64,000 bases of DNA. Origin: Advenella mandrilli. GTDB lineage: Bacteria; Pseudomonadota; Gammaproteobacteria; Burkholderiales; Burkholderiaceae_B. Positions 1-9,403 of the stretch are shown here, in pieces; within the stretch, counting starts at the first letter, position 1, and each line of letters starts with the position of its first letter. The notes beneath the pieces were generated by a model that worked only from the letters and a program-made list of their open reading frames with translations, ran no database searches and was not told the DNA's origin. A program made the translations under genes and the position numbers. The DNA lies in the NCBI RefSeq assembly GCF_016595155.1, contig NZ_JAENGP010000013.1, positions 62,001 to 126,000 on the forward strand, given 5' to 3'.

Positions 1-131
1 ATAATTACGACATGAAACATGTTTTTTGTATGAAATCAATTAGTTGAACTTCATACAGGATAAACAATATTTATTACATTAACAATAAGGATTGAAAAAT
101 GTATGAATTGTTAACATTTGCCGGTGTTTTG
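1..131. other. AT-rich gene-free left edge
   Basis: I see no gene here. The stretch lies immediately downstream of hprK on the minus strand, where rapZ usually follows in related betaproteobacteria. No start of a RapZ-like frame is visible on either strand, and no convincing terminator hairpin either. A gene could begin further left, outside the window. Confidence 0.5.
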
Positions 132-1067
132 TTACTCTAGATTGCTGTTTGCCATAATGGCTTGTGCCTGCCTTTCCATGAACTCACCCAGGGTATCTAT
201 GCCCCTTAGCTTGAGAATGGTATTGCGGGCAGCTGCCTCGACCAGGACTGCCAGGTTTCGGCCTGCGGCCACTTGCAGCATGACCCGGCGAATGGGCAGG
301 CCCAGTAGTTCCTGGGTTTGGTCCTGGATGGGCAGGCGTTCAAATTTTTCACTGTTGGCACGCACCAGGTGCACGATCAGTTTGAGCCGCATTTTACGCC
401 GTACCGCTGTTTCACCAAAAATGGTACGGATATCCAGCAGACCCAGCCCCCTGACTTCAAGCAAGTTGCGTAGCAGATCGGGGCATTGCCCTTCTATCAT
501 GGTTGGATTGGTGCGAGAGAACTCGACCGCATCATCTGCGACCAGGCCATGACCACGGGAAATGAGTTCAAGGGCCAGTTCGCTTTTGCCCAGGCCGGAT
601 TCTCCGGTAATCAGGACGCCCATTCCCAGGACATCCATGAAAACCCCGTGAATGGTGGTGGTAGGCGCAAAGCGCTTGCCAAGATAAATGCGCAGGACAT
701 CGATAAGATGGGCGGCATCATGCTGGCTGGACAGTAAGGGGATCTGATTGCGCGAACAAAAGGAAGTCAGCTCAATGGGCGTGTCAAGACCCTCGGCAAT
801 AATGACAGCGGGAACGCCGCCTTCGGCCAGTTCAATCAGGACTTTTTCCCGAGCGGTATCTTTGAGTTTTTTATAGAAAACTAGTTCTTCCTTGCCAAAA
901 ACCTGTATTCGAGAAGGATGGACAACATTAAGGTGACCAAGCAGATCGGCGGCGGCGGTGTTGGACTCGGGTAATTGCCGGTTACCGGCATCCATGCCCG
1001 CAATCCAGGTCAGGCCCAGTGCTTCAATGTTCTCATCGACAAGTTCTTGGATACTTAACATGGCCAT
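132..1067 (-). CDS. hprK: HPr kinase/phosphorylase
   Basis: HPr kinase/phosphorylase (311 aa) phosphorylates and dephosphorylates the regulatory serine of HPr in the cytoplasm; in proteobacteria it belongs to the regulatory PTS-Ntr set. The P-loop GESGLGKS is at about residues 155-162, followed by the family segment RGHGLVADDAVE near 171-182 and the C-terminal HprK signature region (LQVAAGRNLAVLVE). Length is normal for the family. It starts 2 bases after the ptsN stop, so the two are co-transcribed and probably translationally coupled. In most betaproteobacteria rapZ follows, but not here. Identification is secure. No HPr or enzyme I gene is in the window, so its partner must lie elsewhere. 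Confidence 0.95.
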   Translation of the reverse strand: MAMLSIQELVDENIEALGLTWIAGMDAGNRQLPESNTAAADLLGHLNVVHPSRIQVFGKEELVFYKKLKDTAREKVLIELAEGGVPAVIIAEGLDTPIELTSFCSRNQIPLLSSQHDAAHLIDVLRIYLGKRFAPTTTIHGVFMDVLGMGVLITGESGLGKSELALELISRGHGLVADDAVEFSRTNPTMIEGQCPDLLRNLLEVRGLGLLDIRTIFGETAVRRKMRLKLIVHLVRANSEKFERLPIQDQTQELLGLPIRRVMLQVAAGRNLAVLVEAAARNTILKLRGIDTLGEFMERQAQAIMANSNLE

Positions 1068-1069
1068 AT

Positions 1070-1522
1070 TCAGGTGGATTGAGTGAGAAGGTCGTAAATT
1101 TTGGCAGGATCATTCTCGGAGAGCAGCTGATGGCGAATGCTATCGTTGGACAGGACACGGGCGACTTCCGCCAGAATTTCCAGGTGTTGCTGGGTGGCGC
1201 TTTCAGGCACCAGCAGAATAATCAGCAATTGTACATTCTGCCCGTCGGGGGAATCGAAAGGAATGGGGTTTGCCAGGCGCATGAATGCAGCAGTTGCCTG
1301 CTTCAGTTTTGAAATGCGTCCGTGCGGGACGGCAACACCGTGCCCAAGTGCGGTAGACCCCAATCTTTCTCTTGAAAACAGGCTGTCGAAGACAACCGAG
1401 CGTGCAATACCCTGATTGTTTTCAAACAACAGGGCGGCTTGTTCAAATGCCCGCTTTTTACTGGTTGCGCTTACATCAAGAAGCGTGTTTTCGGGAGTTA
1501 AAATTTGCGTTAATTGATTCAT
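1070..1522 (-). CDS. ptsN: PTS-Ntr EIIA protein PtsN
   Basis: EIIA-Ntr-type phosphocarrier (150 aa) of the nitrogen-related phosphotransferase system. Its phosphorylation state regulates processes such as potassium transport and stress responses; it does not move sugar. The phospho-accepting histidine is in GHGVAVPHGRI, about residue 67, and the whole sequence fits a single PTS EIIA type-2 domain. It lies between hpf and hprK in the usual order. A hairpin terminator separates it from hpf upstream, so ptsN-hprK probably has its own promoter in 1523-1583. Confidence 0.93.
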   Translation of the reverse strand: MNQLTQILTPENTLLDVSATSKKRAFEQAALLFENNQGIARSVVFDSLFSRERLGSTALGHGVAVPHGRISKLKQATAAFMRLANPIPFDSPDGQNVQLLIILLVPESATQQHLEILAEVARVLSNDSIRHQLLSENDPAKIYDLLTQST

Positions 1523-1583
1523 ACATCGGATTATATGATTTTCTTGCAGAAAGTAGCAATTTCTTTAATATGTTTTGTGCACT

Positions 1584-1606
1584 AAAAACCCAGCCTGGTG
1601 GCTGGG
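1584..1606 (-). terminator. Rho-independent terminator after hpf
   Basis: Perfect 7-bp stem CCCAGCC/GGCTGGG with a TGGT loop at 1589-1606. Read on the minus strand it is followed by TTTTT (complement of 1584-1588). It sits between the hpf stop and the ptsN start, so it should end hpf transcription. Confidence 0.8.
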
Positions 1607-1636
1607 TGGCTGCAAGATATTGATATTGCATTGAAT

Positions 1637-1957
1637 TTATGCGATAGTCATGCGTTTTGTTGAGTCATTCGAATGATCTTGCAGTTTGGATTTGTGCTTG
1701 ATGACAAGCCTGTCCGCTTTATCGCTCAGAAGATCAATGGCTGCATAAAGGTTTTCTTCTTCGGCTGAGCAATGAATATCTTTGCCAGGAACACGCATGG
1801 TAATTTCAGCGATATGTTTAAGAGGCTCAAGAGACAAGATTACCTGGGCATCAATAACTTGGTCAAAATGCTTGAGGACACGCCCAATTTTACTTTCGAC
1901 ATATTCCTTGATGGCAGGGGTAATTTCTAAATGACGGCCGCTGATACTTATATTCAT
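1637..1957 (-). CDS. hpf: Ribosome hibernation promoting factor (short HPF)
   Basis: Short-type HPF/YfiA family protein (106 aa) that binds the 30S decoding region and inactivates ribosomes in stationary phase. The start MNISISGRHLEITPAIKEYV is typical, and there is no C-terminal dimerisation domain as found in long HPF. In related genomes it is co-located with rpoN and the PTS-Ntr genes. Here rpoN is not upstream: the 160 bases to lptB hold no gene. The start is supported by its position at the conserved N-terminus. Confidence 0.94.
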   Translation of the reverse strand: MNISISGRHLEITPAIKEYVESKIGRVLKHFDQVIDAQVILSLEPLKHIAEITMRVPGKDIHCSAEEENLYAAIDLLSDKADRLVIKHKSKLQDHSNDSTKRMTIA

Positions 1958-2117
1958 ATAATTGCTCCATTGAGTAATTTAAACCGCATTGTGCATGCGC
2001 AGAAAAACTTAAGGTGTTTGAATTTTTAGAAGACTCATCTCGCTTTTAAGTTAGTCATAACTCTAGTTTATAGATTATTTTTTTTAAAGCAAGTGCCTTA
2101 AATCAAACATTTCCCAT

Positions 2118-2909
2118 TTACATTTTGAAGTGCTCGCCCAGATAAACCTTGCGGACTTCCGGATCTTGGATAATGGTTGCGGGAGCGCCATCGGTAAGTA
2201 CCTTGCCTTCGCTGATAATATAGGCACGATCACAGATGCCCAGCGTTTCACGTACGTTGTGATCGGTAATCAGGACGCCGATATTGCGGTTTTTCAGAAA
2301 GCGGATGATGCGCTGGATTTCAATGACCGCGATGGGATCCACACCGGCAAAAGGCTCATCAAGCAAAATAAAGCGCGGATGGGTGGCCAGGGCCCGGGCA
2401 ATTTCCACCCGACGGCGCTCACCTCCCGAGAGGGAAAGGGCGGCATTATCACGGATATGGGTAATTTGCAATTCAAGCAGCAGGTTTTCCAGCTGTTCTT
2501 TAACCTGTGTCCGGTTTAGTGGTTTACCGGTTTTCTGGTCATATTGCAACTCAAGTACGGCCTTGATGTTTTCCTCTACCGTAAGCCGACGGAAAACCGA
2601 CGCATCCTGGGGTAAATAAGACAGCCCGATCCTGGCCCGTTGATGGATAGGCAGGCCGGTAATGTTTTTTCCGTCAATTTCGATACGTCCGAAGTCGGCG
2701 GGTACCAGGCCGACAATCATGTAGAAACTGGTGGTTTTGCCTGCGCCGTTTGGACCCAGTAAACCCACCACCTCTCCACTTGATACCGACAGGGAAACAT
2801 CGTGGACGACGGTTCTGCCATTGTAGGTTTTACGCAGGCCAGTTGCCTGGAGCAGGCCTTTGGAGCCGGGAGAAAGGGTATTCAGACTGGAGCTGGCGGA
2901 CGTGTTCAT
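2118..2909 (-). CDS. lptB: LPS export ABC ATPase LptB
   Basis: Cytoplasmic ATPase (263 aa) of the LptB2FGC complex that extracts lipopolysaccharide from the inner membrane. Walker [10 protein letters not shown] is at about 52-60, the signature [15 protein letters not shown] begins at about 160, and Walker [13 protein letters not shown] is at about 181-192. A roughly 20-residue N-terminal extension precedes the ABC domain. It follows lptA by 14 bases in the kdsD-kdsC-lptC-lptA-lptB operon. Downstream, the usual rpoN is missing. Confidence 0.96.
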   Translation of the reverse strand: MNTSASSSLNTLSPGSKGLLQATGLRKTYNGRTVVHDVSLSVSSGEVVGLLGPNGAGKTTSFYMIVGLVPADFGRIEIDGKNITGLPIHQRARIGLSYLPQDASVFRRLTVEENIKAVLELQYDQKTGKPLNRTQVKEQLENLLLELQITHIRDNAALSLSGGERRRVEIARALATHPRFILLDEPFAGVDPIAVIEIQRIIRFLKNRNIGVLITDHNVRETLGICDRAYIISEGKVLTDGAPATIIQDPEVRKVYLGEHFKM

Positions 2910-2923
2910 GCAGAAAAAATAAT

Positions 2924-3529
2924 TTAGTTAAGTGTGCTGGGCATGGGTTTGTTATTGTATTGCTTTCGGCAGGCCTCGGTTGCCTCATCGGCGGCCGATT
3001 GAGGCTTCACAACAGAACGAACCCTGCCGGGCTCGGTGGCTTGCGGGCCACCCTGTGCGGCATAGGTGTTGTTCTTATTGTTATAAATAACCACCTCACC
3101 CCTGACCGTGTCAAGTAATTTGCCGCATATGTAACGGTTGACAATGGCATGACCGATCATTTTGACCGTGTCATCCTTGCCGTTATATTCGGCACGGTCA
3201 CCTTCCGAGCGGATGGTTTCATAGGTTTCCGGACGCTCTTCGAAGATACGTACTTTGCCACTGTTGACGGTGGCCGTACCATGCTGAAAGCCCTGGGCAT
3301 CCTCCTGGATTTTCAGGGTATCTGAAGTCAGCCTCATTTGGCCTCTGGTAAGAATGACATTGCCATTGAAAATGCTGGTTTTGGTTTTGTCATCGTAACT
3401 CAGGGTGTCGGACAGGACCAGGGTTTCCGGTTCGGCTTGTGCGTTGGCGGCAGGCGTGGTGGTTTGTGCCAGTACTGGCGCATTTAAAATCAGCAAGGGG
3501 AAGATCAGTTTTATCAATGACGCTTTCAT
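2924..3529 (-). CDS. lptA: Periplasmic LPS transport protein LptA
   Basis: OstA/LptA-fold protein (201 aa) forming the periplasmic bridge between LptC in the inner membrane and LptD in the outer membrane. A signal peptide ([21 protein letters not shown]) is followed by the beta-jellyroll repeats ([20 protein letters not shown] and similar). Its start overlaps the end of lptC by 4 bases, implying translational coupling. The C-terminus (YNNKPMPS) is family-typical in betaproteobacteria. Confidence 0.93.
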   Translation of the reverse strand: MKASLIKLIFPLLILNAPVLAQTTTPAANAQAEPETLVLSDTLSYDDKTKTSIFNGNVILTRGQMRLTSDTLKIQEDAQGFQHGTATVNSGKVRIFEERPETYETIRSEGDRAEYNGKDDTVKMIGHAIVNRYICGKLLDTVRGEVVIYNNKNNTYAAQGGPQATEPGRVRSVVKPQSAADEATEACRKQYNNKPMPSTLN

Positions 3530-4155
3530 GGCCGGGTATTCTCTTCAGGGGCTTGGTCGGTATTTGACGATTCGGAAGGCAAGTCTTTATTCGAGATAGT
3601 AACATCTGTATTGGCATAAACCTTCAGTTCGCGGGTTTGGTTATTGTAGGTCATTCCCTTGCCGTTCATGCGGGAATTTCCCTGTATGACGGTCGCAGGC
3701 TTGTCGGTCTCAATAATATCTTTCTCGGGGTAGATAATCAGCTCACTGCTGGTGATGTCCAGCGCTGACGTATCTTCAGAGGGAAAACGGTGCAAATGGG
3801 CATTGCCCCGCATCAGGATGGTTTTATCGTTATTGAACATGGTGGCCAGGTCTGCCCGCCCGGTTGTAATGGCGGAACCCGGGCGCTGTCCGGTGGAAAT
3901 GGCGTTGACAATTTCATACGAGTCATTATGGGGGAAATGTTGCATGGAGTCCCCTTCGAGACGGTTTTTGGGAACACCATCTGGGTCTGAGCTGAGCATG
4001 ATGAAATGGTCTGACCAGGCATCGGGTTCATGCGAGATGCGGGCAGGCTGATCCAGTGGGATGGATCGCTGTGCATAATCGGCCGCCCACCAGGTCATCA
4101 TTACCAGGCAGAGCAGCATGAACAGGGCAATAAAGGCTGGCAGGCGTTCTTTCAT
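3526..4155 (-). CDS. lptC: LPS export protein LptC
   Basis: Bitopic inner-membrane protein (209 aa) that passes LPS from LptB2FG to LptA. It has one N-terminal membrane segment (LPAFIALFMLLCLVMMTWWA) and then a periplasmic LptC/OstA-like domain. The open frame extends upstream into kdsC, but the ATG at 4155, directly before the membrane segment and 2 bases after the kdsC stop, is the likely start. It overlaps lptA by 4 bases. Confidence 0.9.
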   Translation of the reverse strand: MKERLPAFIALFMLLCLVMMTWWAADYAQRSIPLDQPARISHEPDAWSDHFIMLSSDPDGVPKNRLEGDSMQHFPHNDSYEIVNAISTGQRPGSAITTGRADLATMFNNDKTILMRGNAHLHRFPSEDTSALDITSSELIIYPEKDIIETDKPATVIQGNSRMNGKGMTYNNQTRELKVYANTDVTISNKDLPSESSNTDQAPEENTRP

Positions 4156-4157
4156 GT

Positions 4158-4757
4158 TTATTGAATAACGGGTCCGGTCAGGCGGGTTGAGTGGAAATAC
4201 TGGCTTAACGCACCCTGTGAGGCCAGGATCATATCGCAGCACTCTCGGACGGCGCCGGATCCTCCAGGTAATGAAGTGACCCACTGGGCTGCCTGGGTAA
4301 TATACGAGGGGGCGTTGGGGACACTGATGGACAAGCCGGATTTATGCATGGCCGGCAAATCTATAATGTCATCCCCCATAAAGGCCATTTGCTCCAGTCC
4401 AATGCCATGACGGTCGGCCAGTTCATCTAACATCTGGCTTTTGTCCCGGATATTCTGGTACAGCTCACCAATACCCAGTTCTGCCGCGCGACGGGGTACA
4501 ACCGGGCCTTCGCGGCCGGTAACCAGGGCAACAATCACCCCGCTTTGTTGCAGCATTTTCAGGCCATGGCCATCAAGAGCATGAAAGCGTTTGAATACTT
4601 CGCCGCTTTCTCCGTACCACAGGCTGCCATCGGTCAGCACGCCGTCAACATCGAAGGCGACCAGTTTGATGGTGGCCGCAATGTCCCGAATATGGGCGGG
4701 CACTTTGGAAAGCACCAGGGATTCGGCAGGATGGGGAATAGATAAAGTGGATTTCAT
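4158..4757 (-). CDS. kdsC: Kdo-8-phosphate phosphatase
   Basis: HAD-superfamily phosphatase (199 aa) converting 3-deoxy-D-manno-octulosonate 8-phosphate to Kdo for LPS inner core. The catalytic aspartates are in FDVDGVLTDG (about D36 and D38). The conserved GREGPVVPRRAAELG and FMGDDIIDLPAM segments follow, and there is no cap domain, as expected for the tetrameric KdsC type. It lies 6 bases after kdsD and 2 bases before lptC. Confidence 0.95.
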   Translation of the reverse strand: MKSTLSIPHPAESLVLSKVPAHIRDIAATIKLVAFDVDGVLTDGSLWYGESGEVFKRFHALDGHGLKMLQQSGVIVALVTGREGPVVPRRAAELGIGELYQNIRDKSQMLDELADRHGIGLEQMAFMGDDIIDLPAMHKSGLSISVPNAPSYITQAAQWVTSLPGGSGAVRECCDMILASQGALSQYFHSTRLTGPVIQ

Positions 4758-4763
4758 AAGTCT

Positions 4764-5753
4764 TCAGATAACCTTTGCAACCATCAGGTCGTGCATGTGC
4801 ATGGCACCCACCAGGGTACCTTGTTTGTTAACAACCAGCATATGGCTGAGTTTGTTTTTTTCCATCAATGATGCCGCATCAACGGCAAGTTCATCGGGCG
4901 TAATGCATTTTGGATGGGAGGACATGACCTCATGCATGGTGAAATGGCGGATATCGCCATGGCGGACAATGAGACGACGCAGGTCGCCATCGGTGAATAT
5001 GCCGACGGGCTCATGTTTGTCATTGATGACCGCAGTCATGCCCATGCGTTTGAGTGACATTTCTTTCAGGGCCTGGGGCAAGGGGATGTCTGGGTGAACC
5101 AGAGGCAGATCATCCCCCTGGCGCATGACATCCCTGACATAGGTAAGCAAGCGGCGTCCCAGGGCACCCCCCGGGTGGGAGCGGGCAAAATCGGATTCGC
5201 CAAAATCGCGGACCTCCAGGCAGGTAACTGCCAGGGCGTCTCCCAGGGCCAGTGCAACCGTCGTGCTGGTGGTGGGGGCGAGATTCAGGGGGCAAGCCTC
5301 TTTTTTGATGCTGGCATCCAGAAACACATCACATAGTTTGGCCAGGTCAGAATGAGGATGGCCACAAATGGCGATCACCTTGGTGCCTAACCTGCGTATG
5401 ACAGGCAGGACGGTTGACAATTCGTTGGAGTTGCCGGAATAGGAAATGGCAATCACAATATCCTTGCCAGTGACCATGCCCAGGTCGCCATGGACGGCTT
5501 CTCCGGAGTGAACAAAAAAACTGGGTGACCCGGTAGAGGCCAGCGTGGCAGAAATCTTGCGACCAATGTGCCCGGATTTACCCAACCCCATCACAACCAC
5601 CCGCCCCTGGCAATCAAGGAGCAGGGCAATCGCTTTGCTGAAGTTCTCGTCAAGACGATCGTGCAGATCCATGAGGGCCTGTGCTTCGGCCTGAATGGTC
5701 CGGCGTCCTGAATGTAGGGCCTTTTCGGAAGAGTATTCAATTTTCTGTATCAT
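4764..5753 (-). CDS. kdsD: D-arabinose 5-phosphate isomerase
   Basis: Arabinose-5-phosphate isomerase (329 aa) making the sugar precursor of Kdo from ribulose 5-phosphate. An N-terminal SIS domain (VVVMGLGKSGHIGRKISATL, and SYSGNSNEL) is followed by two CBS domains from about residue 210 to the end. It is the first gene of the Kdo/LPS export operon and is divergent from purT. The sequence and length match the KdsD/KpsF family. Confidence 0.95.
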   Translation of the reverse strand: MIQKIEYSSEKALHSGRRTIQAEAQALMDLHDRLDENFSKAIALLLDCQGRVVVMGLGKSGHIGRKISATLASTGSPSFFVHSGEAVHGDLGMVTGKDIVIAISYSGNSNELSTVLPVIRRLGTKVIAICGHPHSDLAKLCDVFLDASIKKEACPLNLAPTTSTTVALALGDALAVTCLEVRDFGESDFARSHPGGALGRRLLTYVRDVMRQGDDLPLVHPDIPLPQALKEMSLKRMGMTAVINDKHEPVGIFTDGDLRRLIVRHGDIRHFTMHEVMSSHPKCITPDELAVDAASLMEKNKLSHMLVVNKQGTLVGAMHMHDLMVAKVI

Positions 5754-5897
5754 CTCGTGATTTTAATCATATCGGGAATACTAAAACATGGATTTGCCAA
5801 TTTCACTGAAAAAACCGTATTCCATGCGGGCATGGCCCTATAATGTGGTGAAAATCAGCGACTTATATATCAATTTTTTGGAAAAGTGTAGTAGATT

Positions 5898-7121
5898 ATG
5901 GAAGACTCGTCAGGTCCCCTGTTGGGGACACCCTTGTCAGGCGCTGCCCCCAAGGTCATGTTATTGGGTTCCGGAGAACTGGGCAAGGAAGTGACCATTG
6001 CCTTGCAACGGTTTGGTGTGGAAGTGATCGCGGTTGACCGCTATGAAAACGCGCCGGCGCAACAGGTAGCCCATCGCTCGCATGTGGTGTCCATGACTGA
6101 CAAAGAAGCGTTAAGGCGTATTACCCTGGCAGAAAAGCCAGATGTGATTGTTCCCGAAATTGAGGCGATTGCCACCGATCTGCTGGTTGAACTGGAAGAT
6201 GCCGGTGTGGCAAGGGTGATACCCACCGCGCGGGCAGCCCAGCTGACCATGAACCGTGAAGGTATCCGCAGGCTGGCCGCTGAAACCCTTGGACTGCCCG
6301 TATCTCCCTATCAGTTTGTCGACTCCCTTGAAGCACTTGGGCAAGCCATCAATAATGGCATTGCCTACCCCTGTGTGATCAAGCCAGTCATGTCTTCGTC
6401 CGGCAAGGGGCAGTCAGTCCTGAAATCTGCCGATGATCTGGAAAAAGCCTGGCTGTATGCCCAGGAAGGAGGTCGCACGGGCAAGGGTAGGGTAATTGTT
6501 GAAGGGTTCATTAATTTTGATTATGAGATAACCCTGTTAACGGTTCGTTACCGTGATCCCCACAGCGGCCAAATCCAGACCGCTTTTTGTGAGCCGATTG
6601 GCCATCATCAGCTTGATGGTGATTATATTGAAAGCTGGCAGCCACACCCCATGAATCCGCTGGCCCTGGAAAAAGCCCGGGAAATTGCCAAAACCGTGAC
6701 TGATAGCCTGGGTGGTTTGGGCGTGTTTGGCGTGGAACTGTTTGTGGCCGGTGATCAGGTCTGGTTTTCTGAAGTCAGTCCGCGGCCTCATGATACCGGC
6801 ATGGTGACCATGATCAGCCAGGAACAAAGCGAGTTTGAATTGCATGCCCGTGCCTTGCTGGGCTTGCCCGTTAATACGCGCTTGCGTCAACCGGGGGCGA
6901 GTAGTGTGATTTACGGTGGCGTTCAGGCCAAGGCCGTAAAAATTGCCAATGTGGCGCAGGCACTGGCCGAAGAAGGAACCGATATCCGCTTGTTTGGCAA
7001 ACCCGAGTCCTTTGTGAAACGACGCATGGGCGTGGCCCTGGCATCGGGGCAAGACGTTCAACAGGCACTGGAAAAAGCCAAACGTGTTTCCTCGACAGTG
7101 ACGATTTCAGCGGCAAGCTAA
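5898..7121 (+). CDS. purT: Formate-dependent GAR transformylase PurT
   Basis: ATP-grasp enzyme (407 aa) that formylates glycinamide ribonucleotide using formate and ATP in purine synthesis, an alternative to folate-dependent PurN. The N-terminal fold starts at [13 protein letters not shown] (about residues 19-31). The central ATP-grasp lobes ([16 protein letters not shown]) and metal-binding region ([17 protein letters not shown]) are intact. It is divergent from kdsD and upstream of apt, forming a small purine group. The ATG at 5898 gives a normal family N-terminus; a TATAAT at 5839-5844 is a possible -10 box. Confidence 0.94.
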   Translation: MEDSSGPLLGTPLSGAAPKVMLLGSGELGKEVTIALQRFGVEVIAVDRYENAPAQQVAHRSHVVSMTDKEALRRITLAEKPDVIVPEIEAIATDLLVELEDAGVARVIPTARAAQLTMNREGIRRLAAETLGLPVSPYQFVDSLEALGQAINNGIAYPCVIKPVMSSSGKGQSVLKSADDLEKAWLYAQEGGRTGKGRVIVEGFINFDYEITLLTVRYRDPHSGQIQTAFCEPIGHHQLDGDYIESWQPHPMNPLALEKAREIAKTVTDSLGGLGVFGVELFVAGDQVWFSEVSPRPHDTGMVTMISQEQSEFELHARALLGLPVNTRLRQPGASSVIYGGVQAKAVKIANVAQALAEEGTDIRLFGKPESFVKRRMGVALASGQDVQQALEKAKRVSSTVTISAAS

Positions 7122-7188
7122 GGTCTGGCGCAATAGCTGTGTTTGCTCTTTTTTCGTTATTTTCATCCATTTACCTTAAGAGGCCATG

Positions 7189-7722
7189 ATGACCGATCCC
7201 CATGAACTTGTTCGTAATGCGATACGAAGTGTGCCTGACTGGCCCAAGGAAGGCGTTACATTTCGGGATATTACGCCCGTGCTTCAGGATCCGCGAAGCT
7301 TTCGTGCCTTGATTGATATTTTTGTTTACCGTTACATGCGCCAACGCATGGATCTGGTGGCCGGGGTGGATGCCCGTGGATTCATTATTGGTAGCGTGCT
7401 GGCTTACGAACTGAACCTGGGCTTTGTACCCGTGCGTAAAAGTGGCAAATTACCCTTTAATACCGTTGCCGAAGAATACAAGCTGGAATATGGCAATGCC
7501 AGTGTCGAGATGCACACTGATGCCGTATTGCCTGGCCAGCGGGTATTGCTGGTGGATGACCTGATTGCCACCGGTGGTACCATGGTGGCGGCCAGTCGTT
7601 TGTTGCAGCGTCTGGGGGCTAACGTGGTCGAGGCCGCTGCCATTATCGATTTGCCTGATTTGGGCGGCTCCCGGCAGATACGGGAAAGTGGTCTGTCGGT
7701 TTTTACGGTTTGTAAATTCTGA
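7189..7722 (+). CDS. apt: Adenine phosphoribosyltransferase
   Basis: Salvage enzyme (177 aa) joining adenine and PRPP to give AMP. The PRPP-binding motif [14 protein letters not shown] is at about residues 119-132, and the N-terminus [15 protein letters not shown] is diagnostic for Apt. Two adjacent ATG codons exist (7186 and 7189). The AAGAGG ribosome site at 7178-7183 is better spaced from 7189, which I choose. A bidirectional terminator follows, shared with convergent ilvA. Confidence 0.95.
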   Translation: MTDPHELVRNAIRSVPDWPKEGVTFRDITPVLQDPRSFRALIDIFVYRYMRQRMDLVAGVDARGFIIGSVLAYELNLGFVPVRKSGKLPFNTVAEEYKLEYGNASVEMHTDAVLPGQRVLLVDDLIATGGTMVAASRLLQRLGANVVEAAAIIDLPDLGGSRQIRESGLSVFTVCKF

Positions 7723-7736
7723 AAAAAGAACAAAAA

Positions 7737-7767
7737 ACGGAGCAACTTCAAGTGCTCCGTTTTTTTG
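7737..7767. terminator. Bidirectional terminator between apt and ilvA
   Basis: 8-bp perfect stem ACGGAGCA/TGCTCCGT around an 8-base loop, followed by a T-run on the plus strand and preceded by an A-run (AAAAAA), so it can act for both convergent genes. Confidence 0.9.
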
Positions 7768-7781
7768 CTTGCCGACACTGC

Positions 7782-9290
7782 TTATAAAAACAGTTTGTAG
7801 GCAGGGTTGTCGGTTTCCTTGATGAATGGGTAACCAATGGTAGAGAGGAATTCCCGGAAGGCTTTTTTGTCTGCCGGTGGCACCTGGATACCGACCAGTA
7901 CACGGCCATAATCGGCCCCTAGATTACGGTAATGGAACAGGCTGATATTCCATTCCGGACTCATGGTGTTAAGAAATGTCATTAAGGCACCCGGGCGCTC
8001 GGGGAACTCAAAGCGGTATAGCACTTCATTTTCCGCCAGGGACGAATGTCCGCCCACCATGTAGCGCAGGTGTGACTTGGCCAGATCATCAGCGGTCAGG
8101 TCCAGGACATCAAATTTTTTGCGGCGTAGGCGGTCAGCCACTTTTTCAGCTTCTTCCAGCGAATTGATCTGAATGCCAACAAATACGTGGGCCTTCTTGG
8201 AGTCTGAGATCCGGTAATTGAATTCGGTCACGTTGCGAGCGCCCAGCGCGGTGCATAATTGCTTGAAACTGCCCTTGGCCTCGGGCATGGTGACGGCAAA
8301 AATGGCTTCTTTGGCTTCACCAACATCGGCACGATCAGCGACGAAACGCAGGCGGTCGAAGTTCATGTTGGCACCGGAGGTAATAACGGCAACGGTTTTG
8401 TTTTTCCATTTGTTTTCGGCAATATAACGTTTGGCGCCAGCCAGGGCCAGTGCGCCAGCCGGTTCAAGTACGCTGCGGGTGTCCTGGAAAACATCTTTAA
8501 GGGCGGCGCAAATGGCATCGGTATCAACGGTGATGAAATCATCAACATATTCCTTGACCAGCCGGAATGTTTCGATACCAACCTGTTTAACCGCTGTACC
8601 ATCGGAAAATAGCCCAACATCGGCCAGGGAAACGCGTCGGCCGGCCCGGACGCTACGAATCATGGCGTCGGAATCTTCGGTTTGGACACCGATAATTTTT
8701 ATTTCGGGGCGTAACTGCTTGATATAGGCGGCAATACCGGCAATCAGGCCGCCACCGCCAATGCCCACAAAGATGGCATCCAGTGAGTTGGGTTGCTGGT
8801 GCAGGATTTCCATGGCAATGGTGCCTTGGCCTGCAATCACAAACGGGTCATCAAATGGATGAACGAAAGTGAGATTTTGTTCTTTTTGAAGGATGAGTGC
8901 GTGTTCATACGCATCCGAAAAGCTGTCACCGTGTAACACGACTTCTCCACCTAAGCGCTTAACCGCTTCAATCTTGACTTTAGGGGTAGAGGTGGGCATG
9001 GCAATGACCGCGCGACAACCCAGTTTTTTGGCAGAAAGAGCAACGCCTTGGGCGTGGTTGCCGGCCGATGCACAAATCACGCCATGAGCGCGCGCATCGG
9101 CAGACAAATTGGCCATTTTGTTGTAGGCTCCCCGGATCTTGAAGCTGAAAACGGATTGAGTATCCTCACGTTTAAGCAAAATTGTATTCTGGATACGGGC
9201 AGAAAGCAGTTTTGCAGGTTCCAGTGGGGTCTCGGTGGCGACATCATACACTTTTGATGTCAAAATTCGTTTTAAATAATCTGTGGACAT
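7782..9290 (-). CDS. ilvA: Threonine dehydratase, biosynthetic
   Basis: PLP-dependent threonine deaminase (502 aa) making 2-oxobutanoate, the first step of isoleucine synthesis. The PLP lysine is in SFKIRGAYNKM (about K51). A glycine loop (VGIGGGGLIAGIAAYIK) and two C-terminal ACT-like regulatory domains (about residues 330-502) indicate the long, isoleucine-inhibited form rather than the catabolic TdcB. I chose the ATG at 9290 (MSTDYLKRIL) because the upstream alternative is a TTG with unrelated residues. It is divergent from the YqaA-like gene. Confidence 0.94.
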   Translation of the reverse strand: MSTDYLKRILTSKVYDVATETPLEPAKLLSARIQNTILLKREDTQSVFSFKIRGAYNKMANLSADARAHGVICASAGNHAQGVALSAKKLGCRAVIAMPTSTPKVKIEAVKRLGGEVVLHGDSFSDAYEHALILQKEQNLTFVHPFDDPFVIAGQGTIAMEILHQQPNSLDAIFVGIGGGGLIAGIAAYIKQLRPEIKIIGVQTEDSDAMIRSVRAGRRVSLADVGLFSDGTAVKQVGIETFRLVKEYVDDFITVDTDAICAALKDVFQDTRSVLEPAGALALAGAKRYIAENKWKNKTVAVITSGANMNFDRLRFVADRADVGEAKEAIFAVTMPEAKGSFKQLCTALGARNVTEFNYRISDSKKAHVFVGIQINSLEEAEKVADRLRRKKFDVLDLTADDLAKSHLRYMVGGHSSLAENEVLYRFEFPERPGALMTFLNTMSPEWNISLFHYRNLGADYGRVLVGIQVPPADKKAFREFLSTIGYPFIKETDNPAYKLFL

Positions 9291-9403
9291 GTTGGGGGAG
9301 ATAAGAATCAAACAATATCTTACAGATTAACATAGCACCTTCAGGTTTGCCCAGACTTGTTTTGAGACAGGTTCCTAAAATTTTTACACAGGTAACAGGT
9401 AGT

